A DNA stretch of 64,000 nucleotides from Isoetes taiwanensis (GCA_021234155.1 JAJEKV010000035.1:11100407-11164406); one strand, 5' to 3'; counted from the stretch's first letter, positions 42,351-53,606 are shown. A program made the numbers and translations. The notes: generated by a model from the letters alone, not told the origin.

Positions 42351-42474
42351 CAAGCAACGACACTTCCCACTCTTTCTTTCCCCACCTCTTTGGGCAATGT
42401 AGCTTAGCTTGAATGCTAAGTTCCATTGTCCACAGAGGCGGGGTGAGCAAGATTGGGAAATTCTCGATGCTTTG
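42351..42474. repeat. Hairpin 10 (family C)
   Basis: CAAGCAACGACACTTCCCAC...CCACCTCTTTGGGCAATG pairs with CATTGTCCACAGAGGCGGGG...AATTCTCGATGCTTTG. A third copy of family C, about 1 kb from the other two. Confidence 0.88.
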
Positions 42475-42739
42475 ACTTTGATATCCGGTCGACTGATGTT
42501 ACAAATGAATGAAACATGGACGGAAGTTACATGAACCATCATACAATACATGAAAGAAACATCATACATGAAAGGAAAATTCCACAAGGTAACGAAATAT
42601 ATGGAAGACAAAAAACTTGTAACAAAAAACTTTACTTTTAATTCATAGTGCCAGGATGGTTACAATAGTTTTTGAACATCCTCATACACGATTACAATAG
42701 ACAGACTGAGGGTAGTCATCACCTCCTCTCTCTAGACAT

Positions 42740-43089
42740 CACCGTCTTCATCAATTTCATCATCTGCACTTCCGTCTTCTTCTGCCAGCTGGCCTAGGCT
42801 CAACCTCCTCTGGCCCTTTCCCTTACTGGAACGTCCTCGAGATGTGTTCTTCGACTTCGTTGCCCTGCTTGTGCGGGTCATTGGCATTGAGAGTTAAGCT
42901 AGCTTCGCGTACCATTAAGTCCTCAGGCTGATCTCTTGTATTACTTGGACCTGGCCTTTCTGTATCTGACTCCTCTTCTGTATCTTCGCTGTCGTCTGAG
43001 TTGTCCGAGAACATGTTCTTGTCTAAATCATCTTCGGCATCGACAAAATGGGTACGTTGAATGTCCTCGTCCAACATGGTTAGCGGCAT
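42740..43089 (-). pseudogene. Acidic tail region, probably end of the hAT transposase gene
   Basis: From ATG 43089 the frame reads MPLTMLDEDIQRTHF and is then strongly acidic (DNSDDSEDTEEESDTERP). It stops near 42823. A second frame continues with SLGQLAEEDGSADDEIDEDG to a stop near 42740. Acidic tails after the dimerisation domain are usual in plant hAT transposases. Position and strand agree, with the nested element 43180-44431 lying between the two parts. Confidence 0.45.
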
Positions 43090-43179
43090 TTACAAAAGCA
43101 GCTCGTCCTCACCGTCTTCAAGTTGTCCTCTTCCACTTTAGAATGCGATCCATGAAAGGGAACTAGCCGGTGCTTGATC

Positions 43180-44431
43180 GGCTCCTCGAAATTGAGTTCA
43201 GAGGAGCGGTCGGGTTACCGCTGCGAACCCAGAAAATTCGCCCAGGCGAACCCCTGGGATTCGCCCAGGCGAACCCGCCATGTTGACGTGGCGCTACGTG
43301 GCACTACCTACCGGGTTCGCCCAAGCGAACCCGAACCGCGGTTAACCAAACGTGCAAACTGGTGCGTTTATTAGCTAGGGGCATTTATTACCCCTGCTGG
43401 GTTCGCCCAAGCGAACCCACACGTGTGCCCCTATTTCGTTTGGGGGGCATTTATTACCCTATTTCGTGGGGGCTCCGACCCGCAAAGAAGGGGAACGCAC
43501 GAGATTTGAAGCGGGCCGCCAGGATTGAAGCAGGATTGAAGCAGCCCGATGGAGTTGTAGAGCCGGCAGGTTCAAGGGGGGAAGCTGGGGAAACTAAGAA
43601 CGAAACAGAGAGCAAAGCAAGGTGCCTTTCTTGCCTTAAAGCAGACTGCGGCACCTACTTATGCCTTCCTTTGATTTCTTTTTTTTGGATACAAGCATGG
43701 TTGTTGAGCCAGGGTCGGATCTGCCCAGACAAACCCTGTGACTGTAAAAAGAGGAATAGCAACAAGAATCAACTCACGAATTGACAGAATCTGAAACAGG
43801 CTCCAAGGCAACCAGGTATGGGCGCTATTATGGGTCGGCCGACCAATCGGCTATGCAATCAAGCGAAGCTGCACATGAGAAATCAGATATCACAAACAGA
43901 AAACCAGACACAGATCAGTCCCGCAGAGCCAGACAACTAACTTACGACCAAAAAATCCTGCCAGGAGGATCCCGCCCAACATAGCCAGGCTAAGCAGGCC
44001 GGGTCCAAACATACAGGGGAGGGAACTGAACCGGCCAAGCAGCTAAAGCATCCGGCCAGGATCCGGCCAGCAGGATCCATAAATGATGTTTTTTTTATGA
44101 CAAATACGATCCACTTACGATCCTCTCCACTTACGATCCTCTCCATAGCAACCCCGACCCTGCGCCCGCCAGGCCGTCGACCGGGACCAAGGGGAACGAA
44201 CCCTCGTGGGTTCTGGGTACGTCGTCACCGGCGCCCACTAGCGCATCGATCCGCCCGCCGACGCTTTGACAAGCACCGGGGTTTGGGTTCGCCCAAAGCG
44301 AACCCGGCAAAGAATGCCACGGCATTCGACATTAAACCGATCCCCGATGCTCTCTCCCGGGTTCGCTTGGGCAAATTTTTGGGGTTCGCCTGGGCGAACC
44401 CGCTTGGCACTTTGACTCAATTTCGGGAGCC
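43180..44431. mobile_element. Nested 1.25 kb element with GGGTTCGCC(C/T)(A/G)(A/G)GCGAACCC palindromes
   Basis: The ends are GGCTCCTCGAAATTGAGT on the left and ACTCAATTTCGGGAGCC on the right, which are inverted repeats. Further inside, the near-palindrome TTCGCCCAGGCGAACCC occurs in several copies near the left end (43215-43400) and again near the right end (44280-44402). The interior is GC-rich, has no convincing gene and includes repeats of CCGGCCAGGATCC. I see no clear target duplication. It lies between the dimerisation-domain part and the acidic tail of the hAT transposase remnant. Confidence 0.7.
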
Positions 44432-44439
44432 AATAAAGT

Positions 44440-46610
44440 GGGCGGGGAACTGCAGCTTATCAACTACGGCTGCACCACTGTTGCGATTCAAGAGACGCCA
44501 GTTTGAGAAGTTATATACAAGTTTGTCACCCTTCTTATGCGAGGGCGCATTTCGCGGTCACACTATGTATATATTTATAAGCACTCCGCTCTCACTTGCA
44601 CTATTGGAGGATACCAAGGAGAGGATAGTCATTGCAAGGGCCTGTAACGTGTCGAAGAACTTTGTCCATGGGCTTGCCACCATGCATAAGATTCCATATT
44701 TGGTTCCTTCTTGTGACTCTCCGATTACATCGTGAAGCTCTTCATCCGCCCACCTTCCACTCAAGTTCTCAGTATTCAGTTAACTTCGGCAATGAAAACT
44801 TTGTAGTCCGAAATGTTGGGGTAAAACATTTTTGCAACCTTCTTCAATGAACCCATCACTTCTTTATCTGTATGCTGGTCCATATCATGGTTGTGTGGGT
44901 CTAAGGCATGTGCGGCGCCATGTAGATCATTGTAGGACTTCTTCCATCGTTCATTGAAGTCTCTAAGCGATCTTTGCTTAGCATTGTCAAAGGTGCATTA
45001 GGGCCATCGCGTTCTAGAAAGGATTGAATGGAGTGCCAGCACCTCCACCACGGTGCTTGCCTTCAAGAATCAAGGGTTTTGATGGCATAACAAACAGGTT
45101 GCATGCACTTGACAACATTCTTAACGCCTCTCCAAAATGTCTCCCGACCAAGCATTTCTCGAAGAGCGGCAGCTTGCTGCCGGTGTTTTGAAGCATTTTT
45201 TCCCTTCTGCCTCCTCTCCCATTCAAAGAACTCTGTATGGTTGAAGGTCGAGATAATCGAGTCGCGACACCTGAGCACTCTTTCAAGACAAATGTAATTG
45301 GAACCAAACCGGGTCTGCCCAGGATTCATGAGTGCAAGGGCCTTCTCGACGCAATGAATTGTATATGGCGAAATTGCCTAGCTTCTTTGTGATGAATTTC
45401 ACGACGACGGGCCTTTTGAATGGGATCTTTGAACCAAGCGTGCTGTGAAAACCAGTCCTTCAGCAATAAGTTTAGGCAATGGCATTGGCAGCTGGTCGCG
45501 TGCAATCCTGGAAATTCGGACTCCAACATTTCACCCGCTAACTTACAATTAGATGCATTGTCCATTACGACCTGAAATATTCTCTTCGGTCCAAAACTCT
45601 CTATCACAACCTTTGTCTTTTGAAAAATCCAATCTCCTCGTGACTTGGTCGAGTTTTGGTTTCTACGGTTTTTAAGAATACTTACCCCCCTATATCGATC
45701 ATGAAATTTATAAGATGGTCCTTGTTTACATTGCTCCAACCATCGGTGACTAGAGAGGCTGGCCCGGGCTTCAAAGAACACGACTTAACTTCGGTTCCAC
45801 CCTCTCGACCATTCTTCCATGAATTTCATCCACCATTTTGTTATTCGCATGTTTGTATGAAGGCAATCTAAAAGCTGGGCCTGCTTTGGCAACTTCCTGG
45901 AAGGCTTCTTTGATTGCTTTGTGCTCCAAAATATGTGGAGACAACCCGCGTGATAGAAAGGCCTCTACAACCTTCAATTCGCGCTTCTTGATTGCTCTGA
46001 AGTTAAGCACCGTCAACCCTCTCCGTTGCTTAGTCCGTCTTTCCACTATCCGAATTGTCTCTGCCATTCTTTTTTAGCCCAGTGCTTAACCCACCTATCG
46101 ACCCTAGTCCACCCTCTCGGGTTGGTACGTTGGCTACCGGAGGGGTGGTGTAATTGATCTCTTCTTCTTGGCATGTGAAGGTTCTTGGCTATCCCTTGGT
46201 CGTGTTCTTACGCTTCTATTCTTTTTCGACCCAACACTTCAAGTGCATCTTGTCGTATGTCGTGATGTGCCGTACATGTTTGCACCCCCAATTCTAGGAT
46301 CCCGTAAAAGATGAGCTCGCATTCTTGTCGCGGATCCATTTATTGACGGTACCCACAAAATACACATTGCCACTCATTCTCGACCAAATTCCTTCACAAA
46401 TCCCCACTTTCGGACCTCTTTTCGACCACCGTGATTTTCGACATATAATTCTTCCACGTCTTGTTCCAACTCCCCGGGTCTCCTCGCCATGATCACAAGA
46501 ATGGTCGCGCACCCCCTAGACGATGATGCATGACCGCCGGCGGCGCCGGATGTGGATGCATGGCCGCGAGCGGCACCTGATGTAGATGCATGACCAGCTG
46601 GCATCCCTGC
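44440..46610 (-). pseudogene. hAT-family transposase, multiply frameshifted
   Basis: Read downwards from about 46604: a repetitive Gly/His/Ala/Ser leader (GHASTSGAA), then a BED-type finger whose parts lie in different frames (EWQCVFCG; RMRAHLLRDPRIGG, about 46380-46290). A block at about 46067-45771 resembles the region before DUF659. DUF659 proper follows with RIFQVVMDNASNCKLAGEML and HATSCQCHCLNLLLKDW (about 45610-45450). Next comes TRFGSNYICLERVLRCRDSI (about 45320) and a catalytic-end block with FWRGVKNVVKCMQPVCYAI. The dimerisation region has LQALAMTILSLVSSNSASES (about 44650-44580) and KLVYNFSNWRLLNRNSGAA. Stops and at least five frame changes separate the blocks, so the gene is dead. 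The family call rests on the DUF659 and dimerisation motifs, which are distinctive. Confidence 0.8.
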
Positions 46611-46929
46611 TGCTAATATGCTATCTAAAATTATTGTCCCTGTTTTAGTATGCTAAAGGGTAAAGACTCCTTAATCGTCCAAACTAAAGGCCGAGGTCTA
46701 TATACGCGAAGGAGCAAGCTCATCACGATATAGTTACATCGACGTCCGGTTCGAACGTAAGGAGTGAAGGACAGGAACCTATAGGTCTCTAAGGAACAGG
46801 GTAGGAACCCAAGGTCGGAAAACTCTGTGAAGGAGGAATCTCACTTCACAATTCCGGCGTCAGGCCCCGGACGCAAAAACCCACACCTCAAAGGCTGACC
46901 GTTTCCCAAGGAGTATGTGGACTCAACCT

Positions 46930-47440
46930 GGTGGTCAACGTTCGAGGCGAATTCTATAGCTAAACAAGTTTTCCTTAAATATAATATTTCACCTGCACAA
47001 AATAGACCCAACAGTGGCGCAAAAAGTTTTTTTCCCTTAGCAAAAAGGCCCAAGATGCTTTGCAAAGTTTTGAAGCGAAAACAAATCGCTTTCGCTTTAA
47101 ACTGAAATTCGGTTCGAAGTAAAACATTTTTTCGCTTTACGCGAACCGTAAAATAGTTTCGCGTGGTTTAACTTGTCCGTTTAAACTACGCGAAGATGTT
47201 TTCGCGTAAAGCGAAACAGTTCATTTCGCCTGGCCAAACTATTTCTGGTTCGCAGAAGCCGCGAAAAATCTTTTTTTAAACTACGCTGAACCAAACTTCG
47301 CGTAAGCGAAACAGTTGTTTTCGCTTACGCGAAATTTTTCGACGCCGGAAATTTTTTTAGCTGTATTTTTGACGTATTAAACGTCAATTTTGAGCCGTAT
47401 CAAACGAAAAATACGTATTGCGTATAAAACGTATACAGTA
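46930..47440. promoter_or_regulatory. Right subterminal motif array of the hAT-like element
   Basis: Repeated TTTCGC, GCGAAA, TTTAAACTACGCGAA and TTCGCGTAAAGCGAAAC palindromes, then ATACGTATT(G/T)-type repeats just inside the terminal repeat. Mirrors 35340-35640. Confidence 0.6.
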
Positions 47441-47589
47441 TTGAACCTATCCCTGCGTGAAGCTATGGCTAAAGTAAGGAATAGAATAGAATAGAATAGT
47501 TTTTTTAACGTCCACGGAGACCAATAGGTCATGGGACCCATACAATGGGCTAGTACAATCATTACTACTAGGATTAAGGGGAATGGAAT

Positions 47590-48078
47590 GTTGTTGGGCT
47601 AATTGTGTTCAAAAGTTTGAAATTGATGAATTGGTGGAAGCAAGAGCCACCTTCCAAGAGTATACTTGTGATGCAAGGAGGACTTACATGTACTTCATTC
47701 ATGAGCTTGCACTTCAAGATGAAAAATATCCAAAGAAAAAAGATACCCACTGCTAGGGACATGGATATGTAAAGGTGTGTGGATACATATTCATGGCATT
47801 CCAATTTCATCTTGGTAAAATTGGCAAACAATTCATGCAAAGGGGAGCAAAATTGTATTACATGGAAATAATGACATGTTGAGGCCAACTTCTAGGATCC
47901 TGGCTGCTAGGGAGGTTTTTGATAAATATGTTGAATTCAATGCTGAGAATGTGCCATATAAAAGTAGGAAAAATCAACAGGAAAAAACAGTTGTCGAGAA
48001 GAGATTGCCATCCCATTGTACACAGAAGAATATATTGGAGAAAGTGAATGCTTTGCTTCGAGAACTAATGGTACCTGC
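47590..48078 (+). pseudogene. Transposase-like fragment with zinc-cluster pattern
   Basis: The plus strand reads CVQKFEIDELVEARATFQEY and TCDARRTYMYFIHELALQD, with a stop near 47757, then YIFMAFQFHLGKIGKQF. In another frame follow ILAAREVFDKYVEFNAENVP and a basic, Leu-rich end at MVPAMP (48083). The C...R-x2-F-x4-CDAR-x-TY layout resembles 11464-12141 (C-x3-C...R-x2-F-x5-NAR-x-TY). I take both as remnants of transposases related to the one at 26183-29335, although the catalytic part is absent. It ends where the first 155-bp repeat begins. Confidence 0.45.
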
Positions 48079-48233
48079 AATGCCACGGTTCTATTGCGAC
48101 AGCAATAGAACCGACATTCCTTGGATGGGGACGTCCCTTTGTCACTCCTCCTATTTATTCAGCCTCTCTTCATTGTTCTATCATCGGCGTTCTCTTGAGC
48201 TAGATTTCTTCTTCTTCTCTATCCTATCAGTTT
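48079..48233. repeat. 155-bp direct repeat, copy 1
   Basis: Identical to 53365-53519 as far as I can read. It begins AATGCCACGGTTCTATTGCG and forms a hairpin at once (GGTTCTATTGC with GCAATAGAACC). The inner part TGCC...ATCA would fit the TG...CA rule of LTRs, but neither a primer-binding site nor a polypurine tract is recognisable. Confidence 0.92.
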
Positions 48234-51200
48234 TATCAATCATCTACCTGTTAGTTTGTACTGATGATCTACCACTAGGACTTAGATTTTCATGTTGGCA
48301 TCACCTCTTTGGAAGCGCAGCTGCATCTAGCAACAGGATGGGTGGCAGGATCCAGGGACGGTCCTGTTTAGATTCAAGCGGATATAGATTGTCACGGGCG
48401 TGGTTTGCAGCGGCACAAGGAGGATAACAGCATCTTTGTTCCAGAACCTTCTTTTCGGCAAGCTGCATGATTCAAACACACAGGTCCGTGGTTTCTTGTT
48501 TGCTCATAGATTTTATTTTAGTGGCATCTTGGTTTTCGTCCAAATTCGTGCAATAGATGAATCTTTATAGGATCTGGCTTGTGGTTTCGTGCTTTTCGTT
48601 GTTGAATTGTTTGGGTTTTTTATTTGTTCGAATTTGGGATCTGTATATGATCTGGCTGCGAGTTCCTTAGTCTCGAATTTTGGGGCTAGTTCTTCGCCTC
48701 TGTCATTTCTTGCTTTGTTTGGCTACTATGGCTGCTTCACCGCCTTTGTCATCTCCTGCTTGGACATCCTTCAATACATCGACTTGTGCAGACCTGAGCT
48801 GTTTAGGGCCCTTTTTTGGTTAGCTTCTAACCGGCAGAGGCCAAGGATTCTTTCGCCGCTTTGCCTTTTGCCGACTTTGTGGCATTTTCATTCGAGTTTT
48901 TGGGGTTAATCGGTTGAGAGATTCAACCAATAAGTTAGTACTCTCGATGATCTTCGCTGCATTCGAAGGAGATCTGCTGAATGAAAATACATAAATAAAT
49001 AGATGTATTTCTGTGAACAGAGCCATTTGCGAAGTCTTTGTGATAGCTGATTGATTGCAAGATCAGACAATACTGTCAGATCCATGCTTTTTTCTATTAC
49101 TTTCTCAGATTGTTACTGATTCTTTTGTTTTCTAAGCTTCTGGATCCGTTTATTGTTTTAGAATAATTAGGATGTAGACTTGCAAATCATATATTGTCTA
49201 AATAGCTTCATAAAAGAGATCGATGGAGTTTGGTGGATCGATTCCACTGTTTCTAGCCTCTCCTTCTGCAGTCCATCGCTGGCCCCTTTTTATCTTCTGC
49301 ATTCTATCGCTGCCCCTTTTTATCTTCTGTTTCAACCTAGCCAACAGGTTATTCCTTTCTAATCTAAGCTGCAAAACCGAAACCGCCTCCGCCTCTGTAG
49401 CATAACTCGCAGGTTTTTTTGGGAGAGGGTTACCCGGTTTTGGTTTCCCTTGCCCCCCGGGCTGGGGAATACCGGTCCCCGCTTTCCCCCAATTTTATTT
49501 TTGCTAATTCTAATGGTTGATCTCTTTTTGTTACGTCATCTAGCTTGCTCTAGTAGACATCAATTTTTTGGGCTCCGGATCGTCTGATTTGCGCTAAGGA
49601 GGGCATGTTTTTCTCGCCACCTTTGCCCGTATCTCCACCAGTCGGTGAGTGCATTGTTGAATAGTTGTTGTGAGGAGTTTTCACATTTAAGCAAGACCAG
49701 AGTTCCAGGGTAGCTTCACAAGGTGTGGCCCTACGGTGTTTTCACATTTCCCTTTTATTCATACTCATGCTACATATATTTCTACGTGTGTTGAGACCAT
49801 GCTCCTGTTGTTTTCATAAGAGCTCACTAACGCCATGTTGTTTGAGGAATTTTTTGTATTTGCCATTGGCCCCATTGGCGAAGTTGTTGGTTTTTCTAGC
49901 TTGGTGGTGCAGGTACTGAAGGGTTAAGTCCAAGTCCGGATTCTTAGCCTCGGCCCTCCACGCTTCTGGCTTCTATTTCGATGGTTGTTGCGGATCCTCG
50001 TTGGCTAATCTGGAATTCTAACAGAGGCTTGCACTCGTCCCTCCAGTCTCCAAGATGCTTTACGGTTTGTTTTGCTTACACATTGTTTTCTCTATGACAA
50101 CTTCAATGTTTGATTTCGATAATTTGAATGCGATCTTTGCTTTTGTCTCTATAATAAGATCAGTTTCTCACGAGTGTAGGAGTATTTTTTGCTTGGAAAA
50201 TTTGACTTTTTTGGAACATTCCTTGGGGCTTGCATGTTATTTGTTGGTTTAGACTTGCATGTTTCCAACTTGTTTGTGAGCAGTTCCATTAGGAATTGTA
50301 TCGAGCATAGAGATTATGCTTTAGTTTAGCATGTGTATGACGTCGGCATGTTTATTTCGTTTGATAGAGATATTATTGTCATTATTTGCGAACTACGAAT
50401 TAACATTTATTGTTTTTTGGAGCTATGTGATTCGATTTCGTTAGATAATTTTCATGACGAGTGTTTCTTTCTATTCTATTCTATAATCTTCATGATGGGT
50501 GATTCATTCTCTATAATTTTCATGACGGGTGATTCATTCTATCTATTCTCGCGTGCGTATATTTTTGCAGTCCATCTGTCTCATGACTTCCATTTTCTTC
50601 TCTTTTGGTGTCTTGCCTTTTTTCTCCTATTTGCCCCATGATACCATGATACTTCGTCTAGGCTTCTTGTACCATTGTCAGATTATCCTCTTTGGTCATA
50701 TTATTTTCTCAGTTTCGATTATTAATCATTTGTGGTAGATTGTACTTCGGGTTACCCCATGGCACCAGGATCCTGGACTTCTTGTGCTTTTTGTCAGACT
50801 ATCCCATTCGGTCATAGTATTTTCCCCATCCTAATTATTGGTTTCCTTTGTGTTGTGGTAAACCTTATTCTTGCCGTCAGGAGTGCGTTACGCGTTACAA
50901 GTTTTATTGCTCTTTCTTTCGTGGTATTGTGGTAGATTCTTAGTCTTGCCTTCGGAAGTTCGTTAGATATTGCAGGTTATGATCTATTGTAGTGGTTTTA
51001 TTTGCTTCTCGTGGACGTTAAGATACCATCTCTTCATTTGTCGAGTTTATGGTGCTTTTGTTTTTAACCTTTATCCCTCTGAATTTATTTGTTCCAGTTC
51101 ATCTTGTTTCATTTGAGCTTCTTTGTTTCATTGGCTAATATTGTGTTTGTTCTATTTGGCCTAGCCTATTCCATTTGCTCCCTCAAGGTTGCTTTGTCCA

Positions 51201-53332
51201 AGGTTGTCATTGACTCCATTATTCTTGATTGCGATATGGTCCATTTGCTCCCTCGTTTTTAGCTTGTCAGTTTCTTTTTTTGCACCATTCGTTTCATTTG
51301 GCCTGAATTTACTCTCGTTGTTCGTCGTTCCCTGATGCTTTTGTTGATATATGTTGTGTCTTGAACACCATTATCTCCTACATGCTCCTCTTGCTGAGTT
51401 ACTCTTTGATCCCTTTAGCTCGATTACCACTTTTATTATGCCTTTGTTTAGGTTGTTCCTTTAGCCTCCTTTTTAGCCTCGTTAGCCATGCTTGGTATTG
51501 CATTTATCCTTTTGCTTGAAGTCAGAGGTTCGGGAGCTTGTACCTTTGTGATTTTTCTATATGTAGGCTCTACATAGTATTGTTACTTTTCACGTTTAGG
51601 TGCGTGGTTACTAGTGATTTGGCTCCAATGATACATTTAGTCCTTTGATTCAGTTTGGCTTTTGCTTCAAATAGATGTTACCCCTTTGTGCCATTTTCCC
51701 GTTTTTGGTCCCTCTATTTTCTTTTGTGCCTTTGTCCCAGTGGTTTCACTCGGTATCTTTTGCACCCCTTCGATATGCTTCGTTCATTTATCACAGTTGT
51801 CGTTTTATTCTAGGTTATTCAGGTTTGTTGCTTGATGTCATTATTCCAGTTACTTGTTTTCCTATGGACTTGTTTGGTTAGGTGATCCATCCACTCGCCA
51901 TTGCTTCATTATTTCAATTTATTTTTTAGCATCATTTGCTCATTTATTTCCATTTAATCAGTTTTTTAAGTACTTTACACCTTTAAGTTTTCTAGTACTT
52001 TATGCCTTTATTCTTTCTAGGAGTGTGACATTTGTCACTTGGGTATTTGTTGCTCCCTTTAACTGTTTCTCTATTTTTTGCTTTGATTTTTTGTTATCTT
52101 CGTTTTTAGATTCGTTGTGCTTTTTCCATCAGCCTCATCTGTGCATTCTCTTTCATTTTAGTCCAGTGACCCTTGTAGATTCGTTTCTTATTTTCTTTGA
52201 AGCATATTTCCAATTGTTTTCTTAACTCTGCAGTACACATGACATTCTTATTTCGCTTATGGTAGCTTTTAGAGGCTAATCCATCCATTTGCCATTGCTT
52301 CATTATCTAAATGTGCTTTGTTTCCTCCTTTGCTCATCTTTGTTCCATATTTTCCCTTTTTCCAAGTACTTGGTGCCTTTATCTCCATTTGTTCCAGTCT
52401 ATCAGTCGATTTGTTTGTTTCTAGGTGTTTTATATTGGGTCACTTGGGTTTTTGTTTCTATGTCTTTCGCATTGATCCTTTGTTGTTTCTGTTTGTGAAT
52501 TCACTCCACTTGTTCCATGTGGCCCATCAGCTCATTTTGTGCATTCTATTTTGTTGCAGTGACCTTTGTAGACTCGTTCCTCCCCTTTTCTTTTTTATTC
52601 CACATTTTTCAATCGTTTTATTAGATTCTACATGCCTCATTATGGGTTTGGTGCGCTCCTTTTGCTATACACTCCTCATTATATCATTTCTCTATTTTGG
52701 TTGGGTTTGCATTGTTTCCTTAATTTATTTTCTTTAGCTTATTGTTTTCATTTAGCTCTAGTAATATTATTACTATATTAGTCACATTGGTTCCTTCTTT
52801 GGTTTCTTTGTCTTCTTGCTCCTTTTTTCTATTGCTGGTTAGGATCGTTTGCTTTTATAGTATCTTTGTTAGTGTAGTATTTATTGGACATTAGTCATTT
52901 GAGATCGTTACTCTGATGATGACATCATGTTCGTGGCTCTGTCTGTTGTTGTCCCATAAGTTCCTTCCCTCATCTCTTACTGCACTATTCCATTGTCTTC
53001 TTCATTCTTATGTTCCCGTTTCTATCTCTGATAACATTCCTCCATCGTGTTCTCCTTCATTTTTATTCATTCCATTGTTTGCATTCCGGCATTACTTGCT
53101 CTTTCTGCTTCTTCATTGTTCCTTTGTCTCTGTCTTCTCTTTATCCCCTTTTTTCTCTGTTTTTCTTAGTTTCCTCTTCCTTCGTTTTACTCTGATTGCC
53201 GTCATCCTTATCTATGCATTCTTTTCCAGTGACCTTGTAGACTCGTTTCTCCCTTTCCTTATACTATATTTCTCTCCCTTTCTTTCAGTTTCCATGCTGA
53301 GTAGTTTTTGAGTTTGTTCCTCTTCTATCGGC
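48234..53332. other. Pyrimidine-skewed region of about 5 kb without convincing genes
   Basis: The plus strand becomes more and more T/C-rich, especially 50-53.3 kb, with many TTTGTT, CATTTG and TTCTT words. Open frames here are low-complexity Phe/Leu/Ser and match no family. The skew is one-sided over kilobases, as in long transcribed non-coding DNA or the interior of a degenerate retroelement. I see no reverse transcriptase, integrase or gag motif. Confidence 0.5.
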
Positions 53333-53367
53333 CAGTATATGCCTATCATAGGACCCATCCTAGGAAT
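53333..53367. repeat. 35-bp direct repeat, copy 1
   Basis: CAGTATATGCCTATCATAGG followed by ACCCATCCTAGGAAT is identical to 54302-54336. It overlaps the start of the second 155-bp repeat by three bases. Confidence 0.92.
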
Positions 53368-53519
53368 GCCACGGTTCTATTGCGACAGCAATAGAACCGA
53401 CATTCCTTGGATGGGGACGTCCCTTTGTCACTCCTCCTATTTATTCAGCCTCTCTTCATTGTTCTATCATCGGCGTTCTCTTGAGCTAGATTTCTTCTTC
53501 TTCTCTATCCTATCAGTTT
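53365..53519. repeat. 155-bp direct repeat, copy 2
   Basis: Perfect copy of 48079-48233 in the same orientation, 5.3 kb away. The identity suggests a recent event, either an insertion or a segmental duplication. Confidence 0.92.
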
Positions 53520-53606
53520 CCCTCACCCTCCCTCCCTTGATGGTTTTTTCATTTGATCGTGTTCGTTATTTCTTTTCTATGTCCTTTAATTTTGCATTCT
53601 TTATTT

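Larger units (their letters stand above)
35288..47455 (-). mobile_element. 12.2 kb hAT-like transposon carrying cargo ORFs and a hairpin array
   Basis: Both ends read CAGGGATAGGTTC inwards (35288-35300 and 47443-47455), and the 8-bp direct repeat CGTGAAGC flanks them exactly (35280-35287 and 47456-47463). CA...TG ends and 8-bp duplications are hallmarks of hAT elements, and a decayed hAT transposase lies inside on the minus strand. Subterminal regions at both ends are packed with TTTCGC/GCGAAA and TTTAAACTACGCGAA motifs. The plus strand carries a kinase-like pseudogene and an intact RING-like ORF behind a TATA box and a leader intron. Ten hairpins separate them from the transposase. Another element is nested at 43180-44431. 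The perfect target duplication suggests fairly recent movement, presumably with a transposase supplied from elsewhere. Confidence 0.87.

Noticed and set aside
40389-42474. CRISPR array
   Set aside because: Repeats are long, imperfect hairpins of several families without regular unique spacers, in a eukaryotic sequence.
49000-53300. Membrane-protein genes suggested by Phe/Leu-rich open frames
   Set aside because: Composition follows the T-rich strand. No conserved motif, no splice sites of note, and frames change without pattern.
48079-53519. Ordinary LTR retrotransposon
   Set aside because: The direct repeats are perfect, but no primer-binding site, polypurine tract, gag, protease, integrase or reverse-transcriptase motif is visible. 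Kept only as a repeat pair with an open explanation.
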